Assembly: GCA_964478455.1 (NCBI GenBank)
Contig: CAYZJD010000120.1
Coordinates: 1 to 11,467, forward strand
Direction of reading: 5' to 3'
Source: CAYZJD01 sp964478455
Lineage (GTDB): Bacteria; Acidobacteriota; Terriglobia; Bryobacterales; Bryobacteraceae
Length of the DNA stretch: 11,467 nt
Positions 1 to 7,627 of this stretch are shown one piece after another; within the stretch, counting starts at the first letter, position 1; every line of letters starts with the position of its first letter. The notes beneath the pieces are model-generated. The model worked only from the letters and a program-made list of their open reading frames with translations, searched no databases and had not been told where the DNA came from. A program made the position numbers and the translations under genes.

Positions 1-93
1 CGGATCATAGGTGCACCAGCGGTCCAGGCAGATATCGCCCACCACCAGAGCGGACCGCCTCGGGAAGCTTGCCAGGATCTCCGCCGCCGTCAT
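1..93 (-). CDS. PfkB-family sugar kinase, N-terminal fragment (runs off the window)
   Basis: Only the first 31 residues are present, because the gene continues beyond position 1. After a short leader the peptide reads ALVVGDICLDRW. This matches the first beta strand and 'VVGD..LD' signature at the N-terminus of PfkB/ribokinase-family kinases, including the HldE/RfaE1-type heptose-phosphate kinases, where the Asp contacts the sugar. Members phosphorylate sugars or sugar phosphates with ATP in the cytoplasm. The substrate cannot be told from this fragment. The ATG at 93 overlaps the TGA of the upstream gene in an ATGA arrangement and has no clear Shine-Dalgarno sequence, so translation is probably coupled. 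The HAD phosphatase two genes upstream fits a kinase/phosphatase pathway, as in heptose-nucleotide synthesis, but that is inference. The family call is fairly secure; a specific gene name is not justified. Confidence 0.75.
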   Translation of the reverse strand, partial: MTAAEILASFPRRSALVVGDICLDRWCTYDP

Positions 94-1058
94 GCCAGCC
101 CGAGAAGCGCCCGCCGCAGCGCGGGCAGCGTGGCGCGGTGCTCGCCGCGGAAGTAGTAGCTCGCGCCGCCGCCGGCCACCGTTCGCACCAGCAGGGTCTT
201 GTGCGGGCGAAAGTAGTAGCCGGGATCGCTCTTGTCGAGTTCGGCGCGGGGGTCGCCGTGAATGGGAACGATGTCGAAGACGGCAGTGGTGAAGTCGCGG
301 ATCGCGCGGCCATGCTGGTGCGCCACGTTGCGCGCCATCGCCAGCGCCTTGAGAAACACCTCCGGGGCCATAACCGCGGAGCCGAAGCTCAGCAGAACGC
401 CGCCCTCGAGCCGCTCCACCGAGCGTGCGAAGATGAGAAAGTCGCGGTAGCTCGCTTCGCCGACCGCGGCGCCTTCGCAGTTGGGATGTTCGTGCAGAAT
501 GTCGTAGCCGATCCCGCAGTGCACCGTCGCCGGCACGGACAACCGGTAGGCCGCGGCCAGCAGGCTGAGGTGGCGGTACGGATAATCGCTCGCCTCGATC
601 CTCCGGCCGGCGTTTTCCCCCAGGCCGAGCGCCAGCCGCGCGGCGTCGGCGGTCCACTCGTTCAGTTCACCCGTCTCTTGCCACAGGCCGAACTCGCCCG
701 TCCGGATGTAACGCGCCACGCTCTCGGTCGTCGCCCCGACGCGCGCCAGCTCGTAGTCATGGATCATGCCGGCGCCGTTCATCGCGATGTGATCGATGAA
801 GCCGCGCTCCAGCAGATCGATCAGATGAAGGCTAACGCCTGCCCGCAGAAGGTGCGCTCCCATCATGAGAATGCGTGCCGCGCCCCGTTCCCGGGCCGCG
901 ATGAGCCGCCCGGCCAGCTCGGACAGCCGCGCGTCCGACCACTCCGGCGTCTCGTCCTCGAGCCGCAGCCAGTGCGCCGCGATCAGGTCATGCTCGCGCT
1001 CGCCTAGCGGCCGCAGGCGCAGCCGCGAGCGGTCAAACGTCTCGTATTTCGAGATCAT
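90..1058 (-). CDS. Conserved protein of unknown function, deoxyhypusine-synthase-like
   Basis: A 322-residue, probably cytoplasmic protein with no signal peptide or membrane segment. Visible conserved-looking blocks are a Rossmann-like stretch at residues 65-105 (ILMMGAHLLRAG, then a helix ending GFIDHIAMNGAG and HDYELA), HEHPNCEGAAVGEASYRDF at 189-207, GGVLLSFGSAVMAPEVFLKA at 219-238 and a glycine-rich GGG near 296-298. The order of the hydrophobic and glycine/aspartate motifs resembles the NAD-binding fold of deoxyhypusine synthase and its bacterial relatives. I cannot find the WGK catalytic-lysine motif of true deoxyhypusine synthases, and bacteria lack eIF5A, so the reaction is unknown. 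The start at 1058 is preferred over the longer frame to 1151: it forms an ATGA overlap with the HAD gene, whereas the extra Arg-rich 31 residues lie inside that gene. It is coupled to the PfkB kinase by a second ATGA overlap. The gene is certain; the fold assignment is tentative. Confidence 0.85.
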   Translation of the reverse strand: MISKYETFDRSRLRLRPLGEREHDLIAAHWLRLEDETPEWSDARLSELAGRLIAARERGAARILMMGAHLLRAGVSLHLIDLLERGFIDHIAMNGAGMIHDYELARVGATTESVARYIRTGEFGLWQETGELNEWTADAARLALGLGENAGRRIEASDYPYRHLSLLAAAYRLSVPATVHCGIGYDILHEHPNCEGAAVGEASYRDFLIFARSVERLEGGVLLSFGSAVMAPEVFLKALAMARNVAHQHGRAIRDFTTAVFDIVPIHGDPRAELDKSDPGYYFRPHKTLLVRTVAGGGASYYFRGEHRATLPALRRALLGLA

Positions 1059-1861
1059 TGAGGAAACAGCGTGTCCAGCAGCTCCTTCCCACACAGGAAA
1101 TTGGGAATAATGAAATCCGCGCCGACGCCGGCGAGCCGCTTGCGCTTCCACTCATCCACGTGCTGGCATTCGGGCTCCGCCGTGGCCACGCCCACCGCCA
1201 CGCCGCCCACCTCCTTGATATTCTCGATCTCGACGTAGCCGTCGCCGAAGCCCAGAAACTCCTCGCCGCCGCAATTGGCCGACGCGATGACGCGCTGTAT
1301 GAGGATCTTCTTCGAGAAGCTCTTATAGTCATCGAGTGCGCCGTAGACGCCACCGTTGAAGTGGTTGTCGATGCCGAGCAGCCGCGCTTCCTCCCGCATG
1401 TATTCCTGATCGGTGCCGCTTGCCAGATACATCGTCATGCCTCGTGCCGCGAGAGCCTCGATGAACTCGCGGACACCGGGCACGAGATACTTCTCCGGCG
1501 CCGCACGGCCCGTCCGCAGATCCTCGATCCGGTGGCGGATCTTGTCGTGAAGACGGGCCAGGTATTGGCGCTTGTAAACGAGTGGATCGAGCGGCGCTCC
1601 ACCCCGCAGCTCCACCTGCCGGGCCAGCTCGATCATCTGGTACATCGTCTGCTTGCCTGTCAGGCGGGCCACGAAATCTTCGACGATCGCGCGCAGTTCC
1701 TCCTCCTTCTCGCCCGTCTTAAGTTGCGCGAGGATCTCCACCATCATCGGGACCATCACGTCCACCCAGCCGGAACGAATGAGGGAAACGGTGCCGTCGA
1801 AGTCAAAAAGGACAAACCGGGCGCGCGCAGCCGTCACGCCCGGCCGAAGCTGTTCGACCAT
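1055..1861 (-). CDS. HAD-superfamily hydrolase (phosphoglycolate-phosphatase-like)
   Basis: A soluble protein of about 268 residues with all four HAD motifs. Motif I is FDFDGT (nucleophile Asp20, acid/base Asp22). Motif II is the Ser in YLASGT (Ser148). Motif III is a lysine in KSFSKK (around 184). Motif IV is GFGDGYVEIENIK (Asp207, Glu211). A long helical cap lies between motifs I and II (about residues 30-125), as in C1-cap enzymes such as phosphoglycolate phosphatase. Such enzymes hydrolyse small phosphomonoesters with Mg2+; the substrate here is unknown. The ATG at 1861 is chosen over an in-frame TTG at 1867; ribosome-binding signals are weak (GAGA about 10 nt upstream). It follows the oxidoreductase gene by 30 bp and overlaps the next gene by 4 bp. 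With that gene and the PfkB kinase it probably forms one pathway, possibly removing a phosphate after kinase action, as GmhB does in heptose synthesis (inference). Confidence 0.88.
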   Translation of the reverse strand: MVEQLRPGVTAARARFVLFDFDGTVSLIRSGWVDVMVPMMVEILAQLKTGEKEEELRAIVEDFVARLTGKQTMYQMIELARQVELRGGAPLDPLVYKRQYLARLHDKIRHRIEDLRTGRAAPEKYLVPGVREFIEALAARGMTMYLASGTDQEYMREEARLLGIDNHFNGGVYGALDDYKSFSKKILIQRVIASANCGGEEFLGFGDGYVEIENIKEVGGVAVGVATAEPECQHVDEWKRKRLAGVGADFIIPNFLCGKELLDTLFPQ

Positions 1862-1890
1862 TCTCAACTATTCTCACATGCAGTCCCGGC

Positions 1891-3177
1891 TCAGATCAGG
1901 TCCCACGGTTTCCGCGCCGCGCGCGCCAGGAGCCGTGAGGCCTCCCCATCCCCCAGGCAGGTCTCCCCGTTCGCATCCCAGCGAAGCGTTCGCCCGCTCT
2001 TGTACGCGATGTTGCCAAGATGCGCGACGATGGCGGCGCGGTGCCCGGCTTCCACGGGAGCGTTCGGCGTCACGCGGCTCCGCACGCACTCGAGAAAGTT
2101 GCGGACATGCTCGGGCGTGGCGTCGGCCGCGCTCCTCTGCCGGCTCGCGATGCGGTTTCCTTCGGGATAGATCTCCCAGCCGATGCGGTCGGCAAACAGG
2201 GCGCCGTTGGTTCCGTAGAACGCCATACCGTGAGGGCTGTCATCCATCCCTTTGGCGCCGTAGTATCTCATCCCCTGGCGGCGGCCGCCGAGCCCGTGCG
2301 CGTTCAGCTCGCAGGCTTCGTAGCTCAACACGAATCCGGGATACTCGCAGGTGACTTGTAACACCTCCGGCGTTTCAGCCGCGTCCTTCAGGCTGTACTT
2401 ACCGCCGGAGGCCGAGACGCGGACCGGCGCCTCGGCATTCATGATCTGGTGAACCGTGTCGAAGCGGTGCGTGCCGAAGTCAGTGATCGTCCCGCCCGCG
2501 TAGTCCCAGAACCACCGGTATGTCCCGAGAAAACGGAGCGGGTTGAACGGCCGCCATGGCGCCGGCCCGAGATAGAAATCCCAGTCGATTCCCTTCGGAG
2601 GGTCTGAGTCGGGCCTGTTGCCGATCCCGGCCGGCCAGCGGTTGCTGAAGTTCCAGGCGCGAACGTAGCGTACCTCGCCGAGTTCGCCGCTCTGGACGAT
2701 CCGGGCAGCCTCGGCGAAATGCGCCGCCGAGCGGTGTTGCATGCCGGTCTGCGCGATGCGCTTGTGCCGCCGCGCGGCTTCGACGATCGCCCGCCCCTCG
2801 CGTACGTTGTGCGCCAGCGGCTTTTCCACGTACACGTCCTTATCCGCTTCCATCGCCAGCACCGCCGGGATCGTGTGCCAGTGATCGGGGGTGGCGATCA
2901 AGACCGCATCGAGGTCTTTCAGCTCCAGAAGCTTCCGGAAATCGCGGAAAACGGCCGCCCCGGCAACGGCGTGAGCCTTTGCCGCTGCCGCGTTGAGGTC
3001 GTAAACGTCGCACAGCGCCGCGACCGCTGCCCCTTGTGTCTCACTGACCAGCCTGGCCAGGTATCTTCCGCGTCCCCCGCAGCCGATCAGCCCGACAAGA
3101 ACCCGATCACTGGCGCCCAACAGCCGCCGCGCCGATATCGGAGCCACAGCGATGCCCAGCAGGTCCCTTCTCGTCAT
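1891..3177 (-). CDS. Gfo/Idh/MocA-family oxidoreductase with twin-arginine leader
   Basis: 428 residues, the usual size for a Tat-leader member of this family. The N-terminus (MTRRDLLG plus a short hydrophobic run to about residue 23) looks like a Tat signal, so the enzyme is probably exported folded to the periplasm. The NAD(P)-binding motif is GCGGRG (Gly32, Gly34, Gly37). EKP sits at 118-120, the position of the conserved lysine that contacts cofactor and substrate. DFGTHRFD at 233-240 holds the family's catalytic-type His237. These enzymes oxidise or reduce sugars, inositols and related compounds; the substrate here is not evident. The next gene lies 30 bp downstream and may share the transcript. 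The Shine-Dalgarno sequence before the ATG at 3177 is weak. Tat-type Gfo/Idh/MocA paralogues are abundant in Acidobacteriota and Planctomycetota, so the link with the neighbouring kinase and phosphatase may be chance. Confidence 0.92.
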   Translation of the reverse strand: MTRRDLLGIAVAPISARRLLGASDRVLVGLIGCGGRGRYLARLVSETQGAAVAALCDVYDLNAAAAKAHAVAGAAVFRDFRKLLELKDLDAVLIATPDHWHTIPAVLAMEADKDVYVEKPLAHNVREGRAIVEAARRHKRIAQTGMQHRSAAHFAEAARIVQSGELGEVRYVRAWNFSNRWPAGIGNRPDSDPPKGIDWDFYLGPAPWRPFNPLRFLGTYRWFWDYAGGTITDFGTHRFDTVHQIMNAEAPVRVSASGGKYSLKDAAETPEVLQVTCEYPGFVLSYEACELNAHGLGGRRQGMRYYGAKGMDDSPHGMAFYGTNGALFADRIGWEIYPEGNRIASRQRSAADATPEHVRNFLECVRSRVTPNAPVEAGHRAAIVAHLGNIAYKSGRTLRWDANGETCLGDGEASRLLARAARKPWDLI

Positions 3178-3211
3178 GTGATCAGGCTACGCCCTGCCGG
3201 TAGCCGACGTC

Positions 3212-3248
3212 CAATGACTCAATGGCTCAATGGCCCGATGGCGCAATC
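3212..3248. repeat. Degenerate 8-bp-period tandem repeat, CRATGRCY type
   Basis: Four consecutive 8-mers (3212-3219, 3220-3227, 3228-3235, 3236-3243) fit CRATGRCN, and a fifth begins CAATC at 3244. The array fills most of the 73-bp space between the stop of the CPBP gene (3251) and the start of the oxidoreductase gene (3177). Read on the minus strand it starts 3 nt after the CPBP stop. The same unit recurs at 11383-11467. It is not protein-coding in any plausible frame. Function is unknown; it could be a mobile intergenic repeat or a 3'-end RNA element. Confidence 0.75.
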
Positions 3249-3250
3249 CA

Positions 3251-3946
3251 CTAGGGCCAGTACTCCCAACGCCCCGCGCCGATGACGTAGGCCGCCAGGC
3301 ATGCGTTGGTGACGGCATGGGCGAGGATGCAATCGGAGAGCCGGCCCGTCTTCGCCGCCCACCAGTTGTAGGCGACACCAGCCAGGAGGCCGACGTCCCA
3401 GTAAGGCCCGTGCTCGGCGGCAAACAGAACCGCGGTGATCCAGAAGGCCGCGGGAGTCCATCGACCCACGGGGATTGACTGGAAGTCGCGAGCGCTGAGG
3501 TAGCGCAGGAGCCAACCACGCCAGAACAATTCCTCGATGACGGGAACGAGAAGGGCCGTACCGGCGCACCGTAACAACAGGAAAGCCGGATCGGCCCGTA
3601 GCACTCCCGGAACAGAACCCACCGCTTCACCGGTCAGCGCGTTCCGGAACGGCCAATGCTCGCGGAGCTCAGGCCAAGCCAGATCGGGCGCGATCCATAC
3701 GGCGAAGACGGCCGCGCCCACGACGGTGCTGGCCAGCGGCCGGCTGGGAACCAGATCGACCGCGCGACGCGAAAAGGCAACGAGCGCGATGGCCGCGATT
3801 CCCGCGCGCAGAGCATGCGAGGCGGCATAATCCATGGGCAACACAGCGCCCGTACCCAGCAGAATCACATACGCGGCGAACGGCATCACGTAGGCGAATG
3901 CCGGGTATGTGACCACGCGGGCTAAGAAGCCGGTTCGCCGCTCCAC
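3251..3946 (-). CDS. CPBP (CAAX/Abi) intramembrane protease, CAAX-prenyl-protease-related type
   Basis: A 231-residue, strongly hydrophobic protein with several predicted membrane helices (about 14-31, 48-58, 70-88, 122-138, 165-178, 185-197, 205-223). All three CPBP glutamic-protease motifs are present: EELFWRG with the EExxxR residues Glu138, Glu139 and Arg143; AAEHGPYWDVG with His179; and HAVTN with His210 and Asn214. The compact size and the ending GAGRWEYW resemble the 'CAAX prenyl protease-related' subgroup often found in genomes with exosortase/PEP-CTERM sorting. That subgroup call is from memory. The GTG start at 3946 lies 9 bp after the stop of the TPR lipoprotein gene. A GAGG ribosome-binding site overlaps that stop (TGAGG) at 7-nt spacing, so the two genes are almost certainly co-translated. 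The substrate is unknown. Confidence 0.88.
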   Translation of the reverse strand: MERRTGFLARVVTYPAFAYVMPFAAYVILLGTGAVLPMDYAASHALRAGIAAIALVAFSRRAVDLVPSRPLASTVVGAAVFAVWIAPDLAWPELREHWPFRNALTGEAVGSVPGVLRADPAFLLLRCAGTALLVPVIEELFWRGWLLRYLSARDFQSIPVGRWTPAAFWITAVLFAAEHGPYWDVGLLAGVAYNWWAAKTGRLSDCILAHAVTNACLAAYVIGAGRWEYWP

Positions 3947-3955
3947 CAGCCGGCC

Positions 3956-6268
3956 TCAGCCGATTCTCGCCAACAGCTCGCGGATCTTACCTTCTTCGTC
4001 TTTTGAGGGACTGCTCTTGAGAGCCGCCTGCAATTCCCGCTTCGCCTGCGGCTTGTCCCCTTTCTGGAACAGTGCCATGCCCAGGTGATACCGGAACGTG
4101 GCGTTACCCGGCTGTTGGGCGACCAAATCCTTGTATATGCCGATCGCCTCTGCGCTCAAGTTCTTCTTGATGTAGAGCCAGCCGAGCGTGTCAGAAACGT
4201 CGAGCGACTGGGGGTACTTCTGCTTGGCGCGCTGCGCGTAAGTCAGGGCCAGGTCAAGGTCCCCGCCCAATTCGGCGATCAGGTAGGCCAGGTTGTTCAG
4301 CGCCACCGGATTGTCTGGTTGCAGCTTGAGCACCTGCTCGTAGACCTTCATCGACTCCTTATGCTGCCCCGTCGCGTCGAGCACCAGCGCCAAGGGGAAG
4401 TGGGTGGCCGGATCATTCGGCGCCAGTTCGTTCGCCCTCCGGAAGTACACGATGGCCTCGCTGGTGTTTCCCATGCGCCGGTAGGTCTCGCCGAGACGGA
4501 TGGCCAGGTCGCTCGACTTGGGCTCCCTCTTCAAGAGCTCCTGATAAATCGCCACAGCCACGTCATGCTTGCCCGCCTGCACGGCCAGGTTGGCCATTCC
4601 CAGCTTCAAGGATTGTTCCTGCGGTGACTTCTGCACCGCCGCTGACATCACCTGAAACGCCTTGTCGAACTGCTTCCGCGCCGCGTACGATTCCACCAGC
4701 CCCAGCGTGCAGCGCATCCCCGCCGGCGAGTCGTCGATGCACTTCTGGAACGTCTGCTCCGCCTCCTCGTGCTCTTTGAGCGAAAGGGCCATCCGTCCGA
4801 GATGGAACAACGCCTCCTTCGAACTCGGGTCGCTCTTCACCAGCGCCGTCAGTTCGGTGCGTGCCTGGTCGTGCTTGCCCATGCCCAGGAGCGCGCTGCC
4901 TCGAAGAAGGTGTGCCTGCAAATTGTCCGGGCTCAGCGTCAGCACCTCGTTGGCCCCCTGGAGAGCGACCGCCCATTCGCTGCGGTTCAGCGCGATCTGC
5001 GACAGCGCCAGCCGCGGCGCAAGGTAGTCCGGTCGCAGGTTGACCGCTTGCGTGAACTGCGTCTTGGCTTGCTCGATCTCCCCCTTTGCCCAGTGCGCGC
5101 GCCCAAGGTTAAACCGGAGAACGGGATTCTGGGGCATCTGCCCGACGGAAGCTTGCAGGTCGCTGATCGCCGTTTGCACTTGCTCCCGCCCTCCGATGTC
5201 CAGCAACAGAGAGGCCCGCAGCGCCAGCAACCCGGCGTCCTTCGGGTATTCCTTCAGGGTATTGTCCACGTAAGCGGCCGCCTGTTGCTTCTTGCCCTGC
5301 GCGATCATCAAGTCCGCGATCCGCCTGTGATAGAGCAGACGGTCGTCTCGCCCCCCGCTGCCCAGCCCCTCCTGAAAATAGGAAATGGCCTTGTCAAACT
5401 CCCGGAATTGCGCGTAGAACTCCCCCAATTCCTTGAACCGCCAAGGGAAGTCCTTCGGACTGGCGACCATCCGGTTCATCACTTCCGCCGCCTCTGACTT
5501 CCGGTTAGTCAGGTAGTAATGCTGCGCCAGTTGCCGGATGTAAACGGACTCCTTCGGGTTGTTCTCCACCTTCAGTCGGCGGATCGCGTCGGCGTCCGCC
5601 AGCCGGTTCTGCCTGGCGTATTGCACGTACAGCGCGTCGTAGATGGGCCCGAAATCCTTCTTCTTCTCGATAAGTCGCTTGGCGAGCTGTTCGCCTTCTT
5701 CCTGCTGGTTGTTCTCCGCCAGCACCTGGGAAAGAGCCAGGATCACGTCCTGGTCGAACGGCTTCGCCTTGTCCGCCGCCTGAAACTTCTCGATCGCTTC
5801 CTTCAGATTCCGGTCTCTCCAGGCGAGATACCCCAGGAGGCGGAGGCCGTCGAAGGACTTGGGGTCCCGTTTCACCAGCGCGATCGCCAGGTCCTTGATC
5901 TCCTCGTATAGCTCCTTGGGCCGCTGCGGGTTGGCCATGTACGCCGACAGGTAGAGGTCCGCCAGCTTCGCCTTGGCGTCATCATTTTCGGACTGAAGCT
6001 CCACCGCCCGGCGGAAGGCCCGCGCCGCCTGCACCGGCTGGTTCAACTTGAGCTGGCAAAGCCCAAGCCGGTAGTATGCCTCCCCGTACTTCATGTCCCT
6101 CTTGAGGGCGCTGCGGTACATGATCGCCGCTTCTTTGTATTTGCCCCTTTGGAAGTACTTGTTGCCCGTCTCGACATACTTCTTCTTGGCGACGTTCGGA
6201 TCGCGCGAACACGAACAAGCTCCGATGAGCAGCGCTGCTGTCAGGATTGCCGTCAACCACCGTCTCAT
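3956..6268 (-). CDS. Large TPR-repeat lipoprotein
   Basis: About 770 residues. The N-terminus is a lipoprotein signal: MRRWLTAILTAALLIGAC, with a lipobox I-G-A-C and Cys18 as the lipidation site, followed by CSRDP. The rest is helical and built from about 20 tetratricopeptide units, with recognisable cores such as YFQRGKYKEAAIMYRSALKR near the start, and EAIVYFRRANELAPNDPATH and YEQVLKLQPDNPVALNNLAY in the C-terminal third. TPR solenoids are protein-binding scaffolds; lipidation would anchor this one to a membrane facing the periplasm. Size and layout recall the TPR lipoproteins of PEP-CTERM/exosortase systems, and the CAAX-protease-related gene follows 9 bp downstream. The ATG at 6268 is preferred over one at 6298: it has a GGAG site at proper spacing and puts the hydrophobic signal at the very N-terminus. 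A generic acidobacterial TPR protein is the alternative. Confidence 0.9.
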   Translation of the reverse strand: MRRWLTAILTAALLIGACSCSRDPNVAKKKYVETGNKYFQRGKYKEAAIMYRSALKRDMKYGEAYYRLGLCQLKLNQPVQAARAFRRAVELQSENDDAKAKLADLYLSAYMANPQRPKELYEEIKDLAIALVKRDPKSFDGLRLLGYLAWRDRNLKEAIEKFQAADKAKPFDQDVILALSQVLAENNQQEEGEQLAKRLIEKKKDFGPIYDALYVQYARQNRLADADAIRRLKVENNPKESVYIRQLAQHYYLTNRKSEAAEVMNRMVASPKDFPWRFKELGEFYAQFREFDKAISYFQEGLGSGGRDDRLLYHRRIADLMIAQGKKQQAAAYVDNTLKEYPKDAGLLALRASLLLDIGGREQVQTAISDLQASVGQMPQNPVLRFNLGRAHWAKGEIEQAKTQFTQAVNLRPDYLAPRLALSQIALNRSEWAVALQGANEVLTLSPDNLQAHLLRGSALLGMGKHDQARTELTALVKSDPSSKEALFHLGRMALSLKEHEEAEQTFQKCIDDSPAGMRCTLGLVESYAARKQFDKAFQVMSAAVQKSPQEQSLKLGMANLAVQAGKHDVAVAIYQELLKREPKSSDLAIRLGETYRRMGNTSEAIVYFRRANELAPNDPATHFPLALVLDATGQHKESMKVYEQVLKLQPDNPVALNNLAYLIAELGGDLDLALTYAQRAKQKYPQSLDVSDTLGWLYIKKNLSAEAIGIYKDLVAQQPGNATFRYHLGMALFQKGDKPQAKRELQAALKSSPSKDEEGKIRELLARIG

Positions 6269-6274
6269 TGCAGT

Positions 6275-6280
6275 CTCTCC
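6275..6280 (-). promoter_or_regulatory. Ribosome-binding site deciding the TPR lipoprotein start
   Basis: GGAGAG on the minus strand ends 6 nt before the ATG at 6268. The alternative in-frame ATG at 6298 has no comparable site and would add ten residues in front of the signal peptide. Confidence 0.65.
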
Positions 6281-6323
6281 AGCCTGTGTCAACCTCATCT
6301 TAGAATAAGCGAAGCTGCGGTCG

Positions 6324-7613
6324 TCACCGGGTCGCGTCGAAGGCGGCCAGCAGGCCGCCCGTTTGCTTCAGCAGGTCCAGTTGCGCGAGTTCCACCCCGT
6401 AGTGACTGTCCAGCCAGGCGATCCACTTCTCGTTCTCGGCGAATCGCGCCTCTTCCACCTGGCGCAGCGACGCTCGCCCTTCCTCAAGCTGCGCCATCAG
6501 CAGCGAAAGCTGCTCCCGAGCCACCTCCAGCTCGAGCCGCGCAACCTCGCGGGCGCTCTCGGCCTGCCGCACCTGGTCGGCGAGCCGGCGCGCCTCGAGG
6601 ATGGTGCGGTCGCGCGCGCTCCGCAATTCCAATCGCAGCCGCGCCGCGTCGCTTTCCGCCTGCGACACCCGCGCCTCAGTCCCCGGCCCGGTGAAAAGGG
6701 GTATCTGAAACGCCACCCCAAGCTGCCCGTTGTGACGCTGGAACCGGCGGAAGAAATCCTCGTAGTTGTTGAACCGGCCGAGCAACGCGTACTGTGCCAC
6801 CAGGTCCACCTGCGGCAGCCGTTCGGCGCGCGCCGCCTTGATCTCGAATCCCTTGGCGGCCAGCGCGGATTCCAGCCGCCGTAGCTCCTTGCTGTTCTCG
6901 ATCGCCGCGGCTTGGAGTCCGTCAGCGGAGACGGACACACGCAGCGGCGGGCGCTCCTCGACGGCCACTTGCAGGTCAGCCGACGGATCAAGCCCGAGTA
7001 CCGCTGCCAGTGACGCCTCCGCATTGCGCCGGTCCGCCTCCAGCGCCATCACCCGCTGCCGCGCCCGGGTCAGGTTCAGCGCTGCGCGCTTGGCCTCCAC
7101 CGGCAGCTCACGCCCCTCTTCGATCCGCAAGCGGACGGCCTCCGCGATCTTCTCCAGGCTCTCAAGCTGCCGCCGCGCCGCCTGCGCAAGCCTGGCGGCT
7201 CGGTCTGCTTCCAGAAACAGGACGGCGGCCCGGTGGGCGGCCTCCTGGCGCTGCGACTCGGTGTCGATGGCCGCGCCTCTTCGAACCTCCTTCGCCTGGG
7301 ACACCAGGTGGCTCTGGCGGCGGTTCATGACGAATCCAACGGCCTGCGCCTGGAAGACGGACGGGGCCGAGCCCTCGATGCTCAACGGGAAGCCGCTCGA
7401 ATAAGCGAGACCGCTCCCAACGGTCAGCCGCGGGATGAACGGATCCTTCGCCGCGCGGACTCCCTCGGCCGCCTTGCTCTCGTTCAGGCGCGCGATGGCG
7501 ACATCGGGGTTCTGTTCGAGGGCGAGCCGGACAGCCTCGCGCAGTGTGATCGTGCGCGCCTGCGCGTGCGCCAGGCAGGCGACCCAAAGGAAGATGACTC
7601 CAAGTTTGCTCAT
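6324..7613 (-). CDS. TolC-like outer-membrane efflux protein (OEP family)
   Basis: 429 residues, a normal length for the OEP/TolC family. A signal peptide (about residues 1-19, ending AHAQA) directs it to the periplasm and outer membrane. The typical OEP opening 'ITLREAVRLALEQNPDVAIARL' type block follows at about 22-43. Two long heptad-rich helical halves follow (about 95-210 and 310-420), each preceded by a beta-type stretch (PRLTVGSGLAYSSGF; LPQVDLVAQYALLGRF). A second half-signature, QLGVAFQIPLFTG, fits the duplicated OEP architecture. Such proteins trimerise into a channel-tunnel that takes substrate from an inner-membrane pump. The start at 7613 has a GGAG site 7 nt upstream and lies 14 bp after the permease stop, so it is probably co-expressed with the MacB-type permease. 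No periplasmic adaptor gene lies nearby. Cargo cannot be predicted. Confidence 0.92.
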   Translation of the reverse strand: MSKLGVIFLWVACLAHAQARTITLREAVRLALEQNPDVAIARLNESKAAEGVRAAKDPFIPRLTVGSGLAYSSGFPLSIEGSAPSVFQAQAVGFVMNRRQSHLVSQAKEVRRGAAIDTESQRQEAAHRAAVLFLEADRAARLAQAARRQLESLEKIAEAVRLRIEEGRELPVEAKRAALNLTRARQRVMALEADRRNAEASLAAVLGLDPSADLQVAVEERPPLRVSVSADGLQAAAIENSKELRRLESALAAKGFEIKAARAERLPQVDLVAQYALLGRFNNYEDFFRRFQRHNGQLGVAFQIPLFTGPGTEARVSQAESDAARLRLELRSARDRTILEARRLADQVRQAESAREVARLELEVAREQLSLLMAQLEEGRASLRQVEEARFAENEKWIAWLDSHYGVELAQLDLLKQTGGLLAAFDATR

Positions 7614-7627
7614 GCACTAGCTCCAGG

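Noticed and set aside
69..1007. Long plus-strand open frame of 312 codons opposite the DHS-like gene
   Set aside because: The protein is Arg/Ala/Gln-rich without domain features and lies antisense to a gene with clear conserved blocks and coupled neighbours. It is a GC-rich shadow frame.
1059..1151. 31-residue N-terminal extension of the DHS-like protein
   Set aside because: It is Arg-rich, lies wholly inside the HAD gene and ignores the ATGA overlap that gives a natural coupled start at 1058.
1058..2170. 370-codon plus-strand open frame
   Set aside because: It runs antisense across a HAD gene with all four motifs and into the oxidoreductase gene, with low-complexity His/Arg-rich content and no plausible domain.
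3212..3248. CRISPR array
   Set aside because: The period is only 8 bp with no spacers, and no cas genes are present.
6290..6298. TTGACA-like -35 box upstream of the TPR lipoprotein gene (minus strand)
   Set aside because: The matching -10 position at 17-bp spacing would fall on the start codon of the gene, and nothing resembling TATAAT is there.
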